In this document: piece after piece, positions 51,118 through 60,428 of the stretch | Layout of the letters: every line of letters begins with the position of its first letter | Position numbering within the stretch: the first letter of the stretch is position 1 | Assembly: GCA_020072815.1 (NCBI GenBank) | Contig: JAIQGE010000023.1 | Coordinates: 62,001 to 126,000 of the forward strand | Source of the DNA: Terriglobia bacterium | GTDB lineage: Bacteria > Acidobacteriota > Terriglobia > Terriglobales > Acidobacteriaceae | Direction of reading: 5' to 3' | Length of the DNA: 64,000 bases | Translations under genes and position numbers: made by a program | The notes under the pieces: generated by a model | Databases searched by the model: none | The model's input: only the letters and a program-made list of their open reading frames with translations | Told to the model about the DNA's origin: nothing

Positions 51118-54100
51118 ATGAGCCCATCACTGCCTCCCGAAGTAGTCCGTGCCTTTATCGATAGAAAGGCAATTCTATGGGTCTGCCAAAAGTACGATCT
51201 CAATAGCGGTGAGCAGCCACACGATTATGATCTCCCAACGCCGCAGACAATCGCGCGTTACCGCAAATTCCCTGACAAAATTGACAACCAGATTGCCCAG
51301 TTGTATTGGGAAGCCATTTGGTTGGAGGGCGCGGCAAGCCCCCTTTTACAAACATTTCGCGCCTCAAGCGCTCAGGGAAAGGAGAACCGCCCGGTCGTCC
51401 TGCTAGCGAGTGCATCGGACACACAAGCAAGAGTGCCAGTCGAGGAGTTTCTTCCGATCCGAGTCCTTCCGGGAGTAATTGATGCCAATGCACCACTTGA
51501 CGCCCAATACGGTGTCACAAAGGGAAGAGTTCGCGAGAGAACTGCGTGGGATCTCGCGTCACAGCTCGACCAATACCGCGGACGGACTTTGGTCGTTCTC
51601 GGTGCAGTAGGAGAAAGCGATCTAGCCAGGCTCTTCGAAGTTCTTGAGGATACGCCAGCGTTAGACCTAGACGTCCTCATCGTCGGCCCTGGACCAACAG
51701 CAACCGGGAATCAGCCCATGCTCGCTGGGGTACGTGTAGTTTGGTTGAATGGTGAAACCGCTGAATTACTGAAGGCGATTAGTGATGCGGGCGCACCTTC
51801 CTCAAGAGAGCTTCCCACTTGGGCGATACGTCTTGGTAAAAAGACACTTGCGCTTTCTGGAAAAGATGTTCGACATATTCTGACGAAGTTCGCAATCATC
51901 ACCGAGAGGGACACCATTCCTCCAACTTCATTCGCGCTAGATGATTTGCAGCAATTCCTTGAGGGGGATCTGTCGAACTGGAAAGCTTTTGGGGTTGCTC
52001 TACCTGTGGAACGGGGATACCAATCAAGTGCGGGACGATCATTTGCCCTGGAGGTCGAACAAACACTGCGGCAGATGGAGGGGAAAGACTCTGAGACATC
52101 CACATTCGTACTCCAATTGCCTGCGCAGGGCGGGTCGGGTGCCACAACCCTCCTACGCGCTGCAGCATATCAGTCCGCACGCTCTGGCTATCCGACTCTA
52201 GTGCTGAGACCTGACGAGGTGGACATCGATCTCGATCATATCTTGGCATTCTCAGATGTAATAACAGATGGCGCACTGACATTGGGGCTGGATGAAGTAC
52301 CTCCGCTTGTCGTCGTCACAGATGTTGAGCACTCCTCGATTCCAAGTATCAAACAAATTTCTCAATTACTCGCTTCTCGAAACAGGAAAGTCCTGCTGAT
52401 TCAAGGCATTCAAATTGATTGGGAAGACAGTCTTCAGGAGAAGAGAACAAAGAGATTCGCCAGACTGGCTCCGCTCAAAAGTCATGTTGAAGCGGGAGAG
52501 ATATCGAGGTGTGAGGCAGCGTTTCAATCTTTAGCAAAGAGATGGGACTTGCCAATTGAGGCGAAAACAGAGGATCAATGGAGCGCTTATGAATCGGCAA
52601 CGCGCTGGTATGACCCCGGCAGCCAGAAACAGATATCGTCCCTGTTTTGGGTGGCGCTGAGATTCTTTGTTGTTGAGGCATTCGATATTGACCAACGACA
52701 GCGTGCTGAGGACGCTGTCGGTAGGTGGATACAGAAGCGAACGGATAAAGTTACCGACGCCGGCATGAAGAAACTGCTGGACTACGTCGCTGTTCTTTCG
52801 TCTTTTAGAATCGTGAGTCCAATGTGGACTGTTTTGAGGCCTATCACTGGGGGAGCATTTTCCTCTTTGATAGTTGATGCGCTCAGGCAGACCAGGGATA
52901 TTGTGGTTTGGGGCGATTCCGTTGAAGAGCTAGGTGACCAAACACTGCGGTTCCTACACCCGGCATTGGCTGACGAATATCTGCGTCGAAGGGGTATTCG
53001 GGACATTGCGGACAAAATCAATCTCCTGAGCCCAGTGATTGCCTCGTTATCCGGTGGCCATCAGGGAGATATATGGGTGGCAGAGAGTTTCGTAATTGAT
53101 GTGCTTGTACCCGATTATCTGGGCCGCAGGCAATTTGATTGGGATTGGAGGCTTGATTTCTTCCGCCAGATACCTCCGTTTATTCGAGATCAAAGTAAGC
53201 TCATACTTCATCACTGGGCGAGGTGTCTGTATCAGTCAACCGACTCACCAAAATTGACAGAGGATCAAAAGCGAGAGCGTTTCGACGGTGCGATTGAAAA
53301 GTTAAAAGTAGCCATTAAGCTTCCTCGCAGACCTGCCAGAGATGAACACCCCAGCCATCTATACAACACTCTGGGCACCGCATACGCACGATACGCACGA
53401 TTGCTGGAGGGAATTCGCGGGCAGGAAGATAATGCGCGAAATTCATGGAAGGAGGCCTCTAGTGCGTTTCAGCAGGCAATCAATGTCGGTGGTGGCACTA
53501 ACCTTGAAGCCCTACTTGGTTTCAGCCTAAGGCTAATTGACCATGCCGAGCATCAAGCAGGTTCTCGACTAGCCCCCGAGCATGCGGACGACGTTGCATA
53601 TGCCTTAGATTTAATTGACGAGGCGGAGTTGCTCTTGACTGATGCCGCCAGCCCTGACCCTGAACTCGAAGAGAACGTTGTCAAATACAGGGCACGAGCA
53701 CTGAATTGGCTGCAAGTTGGAGCCGGCTTGGACTATTTGCGGCGCCTCCAGCAGACCGATAGCTCTGATCTTGGGTTTTACTGCGAGGCCCAACTAACGC
53801 TAGGGGGCACTCCCAGCGATAGCGCCTCAATTGAAAATGCCCTAAGCGTTCTGGAGAAAGCAGAGGCACGCGGTGTTCAACTCTCTCCTAGAAGTCTGCG
53901 TCTGCGCCTGAGTCTTCTTCGACGGCACCCAGGCGAACGATTCAATTTCGCCTCACAGAAGGAAATCTTACAGGCCCTTGAAACGAGGTTGGGATACCAG
54001 CCTCGCCCTCTTGAACTGTTCTACCACGCCGTGCTTTGTTATCAGCTTGAAGTCTTCGTCGAAGGCGCTGAACGATTTCGCAAATTGCGAGACAAGACCG

Positions 54101-54393
54101 CTCGCTCTGGCAATACACCCCCTCGGGTTCGTGAGGTTTGGAGGGATCGCAAGGATCCAACACGTGCGAGAGTAACGCATATCAAGGTGACGCGAGTTAT
54201 GGGCGATTGGAGGGGAGAAGCATTTGCACCTGAAATGGGTCAACGCATGCCGGTACGGCCGCGTCAATTCAGTCCGGCACTAAAAATGAACGACGTAAGT
54301 GAGTGCATTGTCAGGTTTGAGTTCTCGGGGCCATTGGCTATCCCTCGCCGTCTAGAAGAAATCTCAGAACGAGGCAGCAAGCGAGTACGCTGA
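51118..54393 (+). CDS. STAND-like NTPase with C-terminal TPR region (putative defence protein)
   Basis: A 1091-residue soluble protein. The first ~250 residues (FIDRKAILWVCQKYDL, DAQYGVTKGRVRERTAWDL, VVLGAVGESDLARLFEVLED) resemble an uncharacterised N-terminal domain of large NTPases. Near residue 345, LPAQGGSGATTLLRAAAYQS is a P-loop in which the usual Lys is replaced (GGSGATT), followed by VLRPDEVDID and PLVVVTDVEHSS as a Walker-B-like strand. Residues ~700-1090 are helical repeats of TPR type (HLYNTLGTAYARYARLLEGI onwards). Large ATPases of this kind act as sensors in phage defence. The next gene starts one nt after the stop, so the two are a fixed pair. Confidence 0.65.
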   Translation: MSPSLPPEVVRAFIDRKAILWVCQKYDLNSGEQPHDYDLPTPQTIARYRKFPDKIDNQIAQLYWEAIWLEGAASPLLQTFRASSAQGKENRPVVLLASASDTQARVPVEEFLPIRVLPGVIDANAPLDAQYGVTKGRVRERTAWDLASQLDQYRGRTLVVLGAVGESDLARLFEVLEDTPALDLDVLIVGPGPTATGNQPMLAGVRVVWLNGETAELLKAISDAGAPSSRELPTWAIRLGKKTLALSGKDVRHILTKFAIITERDTIPPTSFALDDLQQFLEGDLSNWKAFGVALPVERGYQSSAGRSFALEVEQTLRQMEGKDSETSTFVLQLPAQGGSGATTLLRAAAYQSARSGYPTLVLRPDEVDIDLDHILAFSDVITDGALTLGLDEVPPLVVVTDVEHSSIPSIKQISQLLASRNRKVLLIQGIQIDWEDSLQEKRTKRFARLAPLKSHVEAGEISRCEAAFQSLAKRWDLPIEAKTEDQWSAYESATRWYDPGSQKQISSLFWVALRFFVVEAFDIDQRQRAEDAVGRWIQKRTDKVTDAGMKKLLDYVAVLSSFRIVSPMWTVLRPITGGAFSSLIVDALRQTRDIVVWGDSVEELGDQTLRFLHPALADEYLRRRGIRDIADKINLLSPVIASLSGGHQGDIWVAESFVIDVLVPDYLGRRQFDWDWRLDFFRQIPPFIRDQSKLILHHWARCLYQSTDSPKLTEDQKRERFDGAIEKLKVAIKLPRRPARDEHPSHLYNTLGTAYARYARLLEGIRGQEDNARNSWKEASSAFQQAINVGGGTNLEALLGFSLRLIDHAEHQAGSRLAPEHADDVAYALDLIDEAELLLTDAASPDPELEENVVKYRARALNWLQVGAGLDYLRRLQQTDSSDLGFYCEAQLTLGGTPSDSASIENALSVLEKAEARGVQLSPRSLRLRLSLLRRHPGERFNFASQKEILQALETRLGYQPRPLELFYHAVLCYQLEVFVEGAERFRKLRDKTARSGNTPPRVREVWRDRKDPTRARVTHIKVTRVMGDWRGEAFAPEMGQRMPVRPRQFSPALKMNDVSECIVRFEFSGPLAIPRRLEEISERGSKRVR

Positions 54394-54394
54394 C

Positions 54395-55966
54395 GTGACC
54401 CTATCTCTCTGCTCGGTTCAGGATCAGGCTCGTAGCCTCATCTATAGTGCTCTCGAAAACGCGAGTTCTAGGCTGCCCTCCATTCTATTGATCGGCCTAC
54501 CCGGAATCGGGAAACATACAATTCTTGAGGAAATCGCTGCTGAGCTTCAACTCGACATTGTTGAGCTACGACTCAATCAGCCAAGCAGATACGTCCTTGA
54601 GCAGCTTTTTGGCACTCGCGTCGAGGGACCGACCGTGCCAGAAGACGAGGCCTCTGGAGGCGTGTTAGGCAAGGACGCACCCACGCTGCTCCATCTTCGA
54701 GGGCTCGAAGATTTGGAGCCGGGTTTGCTCCATGTGCTTGCGCGAGTATTGACTCGACGGAGGTATTCGGATGCTCACGGACGTGAGCGTTCAATAGGGG
54801 ACGAGCTTTGGATCATAGCTACCGTGTCAGTGAAGGCGGGAGCTTCAATCGGGCCGGAGCACTGGATATCCACGACCTTTGACCACCGGATCACTGTTGC
54901 CGAACCCGTGCTAGCAGAAGATCTGCACCTCGTGTCGGCTAACATTGCGGCTAGCCATGCCGCTCCCCATGAAATCGACAAGAATGTGGGAGAGTTCTTC
55001 GCGCAGCAGCCCGCAATCCCCGAGAATCTGCGCTCGATTCGACGATGGATTGAGGCAGCTTGTTCAACTGTTGTTACTGATCAGCCCATCTCCATAAAAG
55101 CGCTCCGTGAAGCCATGATTGACGATCTTCAATGGGTAATAGCAGGCCTCATCTATCGCGGCACGCCCCTAAGCGCACAGCACGTTCGCAGATGGCTCAA
55201 TCAATTTCCGGACGAACTTCGGCCTATTGGCGTCCACTTGATTCGCGAGGTGGCTGGTCGATACTTTGTGGCGTGGCCACTGTTTCACGAAGGATTGGCA
55301 AGACTTATTTCGGACTCAGGCATATCTCCGGGCTCCGCAGTAACCTTCTGTAAATGGCAGGCAATGGGGAAGAGTGCGCCGTGGATAGCACACGAAATCA
55401 AGAACCAAGCGCGTTGGAAGATCAATGAGGACGTCGATCTCTCTGCTCACGAGAGCAGCTGGCCAGCAGTTCAGGGCCTGTCCCCTGTATTTGTGCTGGC
55501 GGATGATTTTGTTGGCTCGGGAAAAACCCTCGGGCGTCTGTGTAAGGGCCCGCACAGCCCACTGATGAAACTGGCGGCGCGGTACCCTGACGCCCGGTTC
55601 GTCATTCTGGTGTTCGCGGGCTATCAGCGTGGTATCCAGAACGCGACGCAGACTCTTTCTCGCGCTCTCGGCAAGCGTTTGCGGCTCTTGACGCATAGAA
55701 CATATAACGAAGAGGATCGCTGCTTTAGCGCACAAAGCCGAATTTTGACTACCGAACGGCAGCGCCGCAACTTGCAACAGTTCTGTACTTATGTCGCAAA
55801 GCATCACTATCCAGGCTTGGCCAGACGCTTCATTTTCGGCTTTGAAGACACAGGAGGCATTGTGGTCTTTTTCAATACCGTGCCGAACAATACGATTCCG
55901 TTGATGTGGCACGACCAAGGCACATGGGTACCACTGTTTCCCTCGTCTGGACTGCCGCTTGAATAG
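54395..55966 (+). CDS. AAA-type ATPase fused to phosphoribosyltransferase-like domain
   Basis: A 523-residue protein from a GTG one nt after the preceding stop. Residues ~1-215 are a P-loop ATPase (ILLIGLPGIGKHTILEEIAA; LLHLRGLEDLEPG as Walker B; WIIATVSVK). Residues ~245-500 resemble phosphoribosyltransferase-like conflict-system domains: VIAGLIYRGTPLSAQHVRRW at the front and VFVLADDFVGSGKTLGRL as the PRPP-binding loop (Asp-Asp...Gly-Lys-Thr). Such domains are thought to act on nucleotides as effectors. The pair with the STAND-like gene suggests sensor plus nucleotide-modifying effector; the name and target are unknown to me. Confidence 0.65.
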   Translation: MTLSLCSVQDQARSLIYSALENASSRLPSILLIGLPGIGKHTILEEIAAELQLDIVELRLNQPSRYVLEQLFGTRVEGPTVPEDEASGGVLGKDAPTLLHLRGLEDLEPGLLHVLARVLTRRRYSDAHGRERSIGDELWIIATVSVKAGASIGPEHWISTTFDHRITVAEPVLAEDLHLVSANIAASHAAPHEIDKNVGEFFAQQPAIPENLRSIRRWIEAACSTVVTDQPISIKALREAMIDDLQWVIAGLIYRGTPLSAQHVRRWLNQFPDELRPIGVHLIREVAGRYFVAWPLFHEGLARLISDSGISPGSAVTFCKWQAMGKSAPWIAHEIKNQARWKINEDVDLSAHESSWPAVQGLSPVFVLADDFVGSGKTLGRLCKGPHSPLMKLAARYPDARFVILVFAGYQRGIQNATQTLSRALGKRLRLLTHRTYNEEDRCFSAQSRILTTERQRRNLQQFCTYVAKHHYPGLARRFIFGFEDTGGIVVFFNTVPNNTIPLMWHDQGTWVPLFPSSGLPLE

Positions 55967-56411
55967 ACTCAGCAACGTGGCTATGGGAGAACTGTTTAGG
56001 TTGCTCAACTTTCGGGTCATGGCTCTGTCCGTCAAGGGTCCAATGGCGAGCTAAGTGTCAATGTCGCCGAACTGCAGGATTAATCATGGTTGACCCTTGG
56101 CACAGGATGTTCACTCCACCGGTTTCCGCCAGATGGCGGCAACCTGTGCACTCCCTCAACGCACTGTTGCACCCATTCTCGTGGATGCAACACAACATTT
56201 GCAGTTGACTTAGAGATGCTTTGTATTCAGAATCCTCATTCCCAGGGAAGGAAAGTGCCCGATGAGCCGCCGAAACAAGCTGCTTCTCAGTGTCGTATTG
56301 TTATCGCTGTCAACGTCCTGGCTCAGTTCTCTATGGCCGGTTTTGAAGTGACCTTACATGGCCGCTCTTGGGTGACCCCCGAGGCTACGAGCAAAAGCCT
56401 TATGGTCGAGC
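55967..56411. other. Intergenic region
   Basis: About 445 bp between convergent genes. Plus-strand frames here (for example 56090-56479) have odd composition and no ribosome binding site. Nothing supportable. Confidence 0.4.
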
Positions 56412-57065
56412 TTAGGCCGGCTTCTTTCTCGAAATTAGCCCTCCAATTGCACCGGCAAGTAACATCAATACGCCGATGAATGTCAAAAAGAAGGGGCTAG
56501 TCAAGGCACGTCCAATTGTTACGGGCGTCTCAAGGCGGCCAATCTTGTCGTTCGCCTCGTCGATTTCTTTACTTAACCTTGTAAACGCTAAGACTGTGTC
56601 TGCGCGTTTGTTCAGTTCCTGCAGGTAGTCTTCCAGAGTCGCCTCTTGCCTAGCTTGGTTCTGAAGCGCGTCTTGCAGGGACTTGAGTGAGTCCCTAGCC
56701 GCGCCGAGGTTCTTAAGGTCGTTGGAGTCTAATTTTTCGAGAAGAGCATTGACCCGCCTGGTTGCGTCAGCCTCGAGTCCGTTGACTTGATTGGAAAGGT
56801 TCGCTACATCCCGTGAACTGAGTGCGACTGACTGCTTAAGAGAGGCGACAGACTGGTCGATTTCGGTTTTTGCCTGGGCAGCGTGGTCACTCACTGTCTT
56901 GACCTGGTACGCGCTTACGCCTACGCCCACGCCAACGAGAGCGGCCACACCGAACAGGGAGAAGAAAACGAATCTTACGACGCTCGAGCCCAGAAACTGT
57001 TCCGTGGCCCTGTTGACCATAGCGTCCACTTGGCTATCTCGGTCGTGTGCATTGTTGCTCGTCAC
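56412..57065 (-). CDS. Two-helix membrane protein with coiled coil
   Basis: A 217-residue protein. Membrane helix one lies near residues 30-55 (FVFFSLFGVAALVGVGVGVS), a coiled-coil stretch of about 115 residues follows (TEIDQSVASLKQSVALSSRD, LSNQVNGLEADATRR), and helix two is at the C-terminus (FFLTFIGVLMLLAGAIGGLI) before RKKPA. The GTG at 57065 is chosen because AAGGAGG lies 8 nt upstream; an ATG 18 nt earlier overlaps that site. The layout resembles chemoreceptor-like or defence-associated membrane effectors, but no domain is recognised. It stands next to the att site. Confidence 0.65.
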   Translation of the reverse strand: MTSNNAHDRDSQVDAMVNRATEQFLGSSVVRFVFFSLFGVAALVGVGVGVSAYQVKTVSDHAAQAKTEIDQSVASLKQSVALSSRDVANLSNQVNGLEADATRRVNALLEKLDSNDLKNLGAARDSLKSLQDALQNQARQEATLEDYLQELNKRADTVLAFTRLSKEIDEANDKIGRLETPVTIGRALTSPFFLTFIGVLMLLAGAIGGLISRKKPA

Positions 57066-57487
57066 AACTTTCCTCCTTTTCATAATGCGGTCATGGATTC
57101 TCCCGCGGTCCCTAATGGATCGTAACAGGCCAGCGGCACTCGTCACAACGAGCCTTCAGCATCGTTGTCCAACCTAAGCAACCCTAAATGAATACATGCT
57201 TCCGGAACAGTGAAGAGTTGGAACGCGATCCACAGCTCATCAGAATTGTGCAGTGGGCCTATTGAGTTGAAGCCCGTTCGGTCGTTCGTAATTGGCTCTG
57301 GGTCCAGAAACGGGCTTCTCGGAATTGCCAAGGTCGCGTGTTGGTCTTTTAATCCACCCTCCCCGCAGCTTCCGCCCAGTTAGGTAGACGAGGGTTCGAT
57401 GGGGGTTCGATAAGAGCATCCAGCCGTTCCCAAGGGTACTCAGAAAAGCCATCCGTGCCTTAGAATTTCAATGGGTTACGCTACAAC
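57066..57487. other. Intergenic region ending at the tRNA fragment
   Basis: About 420 bp without a gene. Sequence just left of 57488 does not match the 5' half of tRNA-Phe, so the tRNA is not complete here. Confidence 0.5.
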
Positions 57488-57538
57488 GCAGCCCTGAAAA
57501 GGCTGGCGTCGGCGGTTCGATTCCGTCCCTGGCCACCA
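57488..57538 (+). tRNA. 3' fragment of tRNA-Phe(GAA), probable attachment site
   Basis: The 51 bp contain an anticodon arm (CAGCC, loop CTGAAAA with GAA anticodon, GGCTG), a T-arm (GGCGG TTCGATT CCGTC), the acceptor 3' strand CCTGGCC, discriminator A and CCA. The 5' half (GGCCAGG acceptor strand and D-arm) is absent. A 3' tRNA piece is the usual mark left at the far end of an integrated element. By orientation the complete tRNA should lie to the left; I did not find it within the window. Confidence 0.8.
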
Positions 57539-57909
57539 TCTTTTCAACCACTTAGACAAACAAAAAACAGCATTTGTGTTCCGAAATGTTCCAAACTTTC
57601 GGCGTGGGCGGGGTTCGTCTCAATGATTTCCAGTCCTCCCGAAAACGGCACAAGTTCTAGAACCACCGACGTTCACTCTCAACGGACACGCGAGCCATCA
57701 TGACTACGATCCGCGAATAGACAAGAGCAGAGCATATTGAGTAACCTAACCTGCTAGATTCGGCTTGCTGGCATCCCGTTGACAGTCGCGCCCAAGCCGG
57801 AGCGGCCCCCACGCATGGCGTTCAGCATTTCTGCAACTCTGTCACAAACGGGGCCAGCCATGTTGCAGGCATTACAGCTAGACAATTTGTTTTTGTTCAG
57901 GAAGCGATC
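57539..57909. other. Intergenic region after the att site
   Basis: About 370 bp, start of the core-genome-like exopolysaccharide region. No gene; the promoter of the export gene must be here. Confidence 0.4.
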
Positions 57910-60387
57910 TTGCAAACTAAAAGTGTTTCGGTCATTTGCGCTGGTTTAATGATCTTTGCTACTGCGGCTGGGCAGATGGCCGCCGGTCAGTCCTCGCAAT
58001 CATCTTCCGGACAATCTCAGGACACACCCTCTCAGCAGATGCCCGGCGTACAACTGCCGCCACGCCCGCCGCAGATCACCAATCTGTCGCCGGAAGGCGA
58101 TGGCCGTGAGCGTGATCGAGAGCTGTCTCCGGAAGATCGCAATTTACCGCGCTATTCGCAACCAACGGCTTTGGTTGCGCTGCCGCCCGAACCCGATATC
58201 GAGTTCCAGGAGATGATCGCCGGCTCGCTCGGCTACCGTCTGCCGATTTTCGGACAAGATCTTTTCCGCAACGTGCCTTCGACCTTCGCGCCCCTAGACC
58301 GCGTGCCGGTCACGCCCGAATACGTGATCGGCCCCGGCGACGAACTCCTGATCCGCGCCTGGGGTCAAGTTGAGATCAACGGCCGTGCCGTGGTTGACCG
58401 CAATGGGACCATCTACCTGCCCAAGGTCGGCACTCTGACCGTGGCCGGGCAGCGCTACGACCATCTCCATGACTACTTGCAGACTGCCATCGGAAGTATG
58501 TTCAAGAATTTCGAACTCAGCGTGACGATGGGCCAGTTGCGCTCCATCCAAGTATTTGTGGTGGGCCAGGTGCGGCGTCCGGGCGTTTACACCATCAGTT
58601 CGCTGAGCACGCTGGTTAATGCGCTATTTGCTTCCGGCGGGCCTTCCAAGCGCGGATCCATGCGCCGCATCCAGCTTCAGCGCCAGGGAAAACCAATCAC
58701 CACCTTCGATCTCTACGCCCTGCTGGTCAAGGGCGATAAATCCAGGGACGTGGCGCTGCTGCCCGGCGACGTGATCTACGTGCCACCGGTGGCGCGATTG
58801 GCGGCCCTGGCCGGCAGCGTCAACGTCCCGGGAATATTTGAACTGCAGGAGCACGATACGCTGGGCGATGTCATTGGGTTTGCCGGAGGCCTCACCGTCG
58901 CCGCCACCGCCGAGCACGCCACCCTGGAACGCATCGGCGACCATCGCATCCGCAGAGTCGAAGAGGTTTCGCTGACCAGCGAGGGGCTGAAGCGAGAATT
59001 GCAAAGCGGAGACCTGGTGCGCTTCCTGCATATCTCGGCGAAGTTTGAGAACGCCGTCACTCTGCGCGGGAATGTGGCCATCCCGGGCAGGTATGCGTGG
59101 CACGCCGGCATGCGCGTACATGATCTGATTCCCAGTCGGGATGCCCTGATCACCGAAGAATATTGGAAGCGGCAAAGCCGGCTGGCCCTCGATCCTACGG
59201 GCCAGAGTTTCAAGACGATCGAAGAACAGAGAGCTGAGAAGAAGCAGCAGACTCAGCAAACGGGGCAACCGGCGCAACCAGGACCACTGGGAGGCCAAAC
59301 CGCACCGCTCGAGCAGTCCGGGCAATCCGGGCAATCCGGGCAATCAGAGAGGCGCTCCGTGAATGGCGACGCCCAGCGTGATCGAGCGGAAGAGATCAAA
59401 AACGAAGTCAAGCGCTCCGCCGCGGAGATCAACTGGGAGTACGCCGTGGTCGAGCGCCTCGATCTGGATACTTTGACAACAGAGTTGCTGCCTTTCAACC
59501 TGGGCAAAGCAATTGCCGGGGAAGAATCCCAGAACCTGCCTTTGCAATCCGGCGACGTGATCGTCATCTTTTCTCAGGCCGACCTGCAGGTGCCCATCGC
59601 TCGGCAGAGCAAGTTCGTGCGCATGGAAGGTGAGTTCCAGGCGGGAGGTGTCTACCGCGTGCAGCCGGGCGAAACACTGCGCCAACTGGTCAGTCGGGTG
59701 GGCGGATTCACGCCCCAGGCTTACCTTTACGGCGCGGAGTTCACGCGCGAATCCACGCAGAAAGACCAGCAGAAGCGGCTGGACCAGTACATCAATGAGA
59801 TGGAGAAGACCGTGGAGCGCTCCGCCGGCGGGTTGCGCGGGCGCACCGGCGACGAGGCGGCTGCCGAAAGCCAGGCCCTGGAAGGACAGCGCCGCTTGCT
59901 GGAGAAATTGCGGCTGCTGCGGGCTGCCGGACGCATCGTGCTGGAGTTAAAACCAACAGGGCTCCGGGCCAACGCTGACTCCATCGAACAGCTTCCCGAC
60001 CTGGTGCTGGAAGACGGCGACCGGCTGGTTGTCCCCTTCCGTCCCGCCACCGTGGACGTTATCGGCGCCGTCTACAACAGCAATGCCTTCGTGTTCAAGC
60101 CGGGAAAGACCGTGTCCGACTATCTGCGGATCGCCGGCGGCGTCACTGCCAGCGGAGACCGCGGGCGCGCGTTCGTGATTCGCGCTGACGGGTCAACGGT
60201 CGCCGGCAAGGGACACCGCGGTTTGATCGGCAATGACTTCGGCAGGCTAAGGCTTGAGCCGGGCGATACCATTGTGGTGCCGGAAAAGTTGAACCAGGGC
60301 GCCGTCCTGCGCGGGTTCAAGGACTGGACCCAGATCATCGGGCAGTTCGTCCTCGGCGCCGCCGCCGCGAAAGTATTGTTCCCGTAG
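57910..60387 (+). CDS. Polysaccharide export protein with SLBB domains
   Basis: An 825-residue secreted protein. It starts at a TTG with AGGAAG upstream (an ATG 13 codons later is possible) and has a signal peptide (CAGLMIFATAAGQMAAGQ). A Poly_export domain (YVIGPGDELLIRAWGQVEIN, DRNGTIYLPKVGTLTVAGQR) near residue 140 is followed by several SLBB domains (VFVVGQVRRPGVYTIS, LAGSVNVPGIFELQEHDTLG, VTLRGNVAIPGRYAW, FQAGGVYRVQPGETLRQLVS, VYNSNAFVFKPGKTVSDYLR). A Gln/Ser/Gly linker (QSGQSGQSGQSE) divides the two halves. Wza-like proteins form the outer part of capsule or exopolysaccharide exporters; this one is about twice the usual size. Glycosyltransferases lie next to it on the opposite strand. 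Confidence 0.92.
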   Translation: MQTKSVSVICAGLMIFATAAGQMAAGQSSQSSSGQSQDTPSQQMPGVQLPPRPPQITNLSPEGDGRERDRELSPEDRNLPRYSQPTALVALPPEPDIEFQEMIAGSLGYRLPIFGQDLFRNVPSTFAPLDRVPVTPEYVIGPGDELLIRAWGQVEINGRAVVDRNGTIYLPKVGTLTVAGQRYDHLHDYLQTAIGSMFKNFELSVTMGQLRSIQVFVVGQVRRPGVYTISSLSTLVNALFASGGPSKRGSMRRIQLQRQGKPITTFDLYALLVKGDKSRDVALLPGDVIYVPPVARLAALAGSVNVPGIFELQEHDTLGDVIGFAGGLTVAATAEHATLERIGDHRIRRVEEVSLTSEGLKRELQSGDLVRFLHISAKFENAVTLRGNVAIPGRYAWHAGMRVHDLIPSRDALITEEYWKRQSRLALDPTGQSFKTIEEQRAEKKQQTQQTGQPAQPGPLGGQTAPLEQSGQSGQSGQSERRSVNGDAQRDRAEEIKNEVKRSAAEINWEYAVVERLDLDTLTTELLPFNLGKAIAGEESQNLPLQSGDVIVIFSQADLQVPIARQSKFVRMEGEFQAGGVYRVQPGETLRQLVSRVGGFTPQAYLYGAEFTRESTQKDQQKRLDQYINEMEKTVERSAGGLRGRTGDEAAAESQALEGQRRLLEKLRLLRAAGRIVLELKPTGLRANADSIEQLPDLVLEDGDRLVVPFRPATVDVIGAVYNSNAFVFKPGKTVSDYLRIAGGVTASGDRGRAFVIRADGSTVAGKGHRGLIGNDFGRLRLEPGDTIVVPEKLNQGAVLRGFKDWTQIIGQFVLGAAAAKVLFP

Positions 60388-60428
60388 GTTACGAGCGACT
60401 CCCAAGAGAGTTGGGGTTGGCGGGCTTC

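Noticed and set aside
54076-54090. TTCGC-AAATT-GCGAG within the STAND-like gene
   Set aside because: One mismatch to the palindrome and located inside coding sequence; likely chance.
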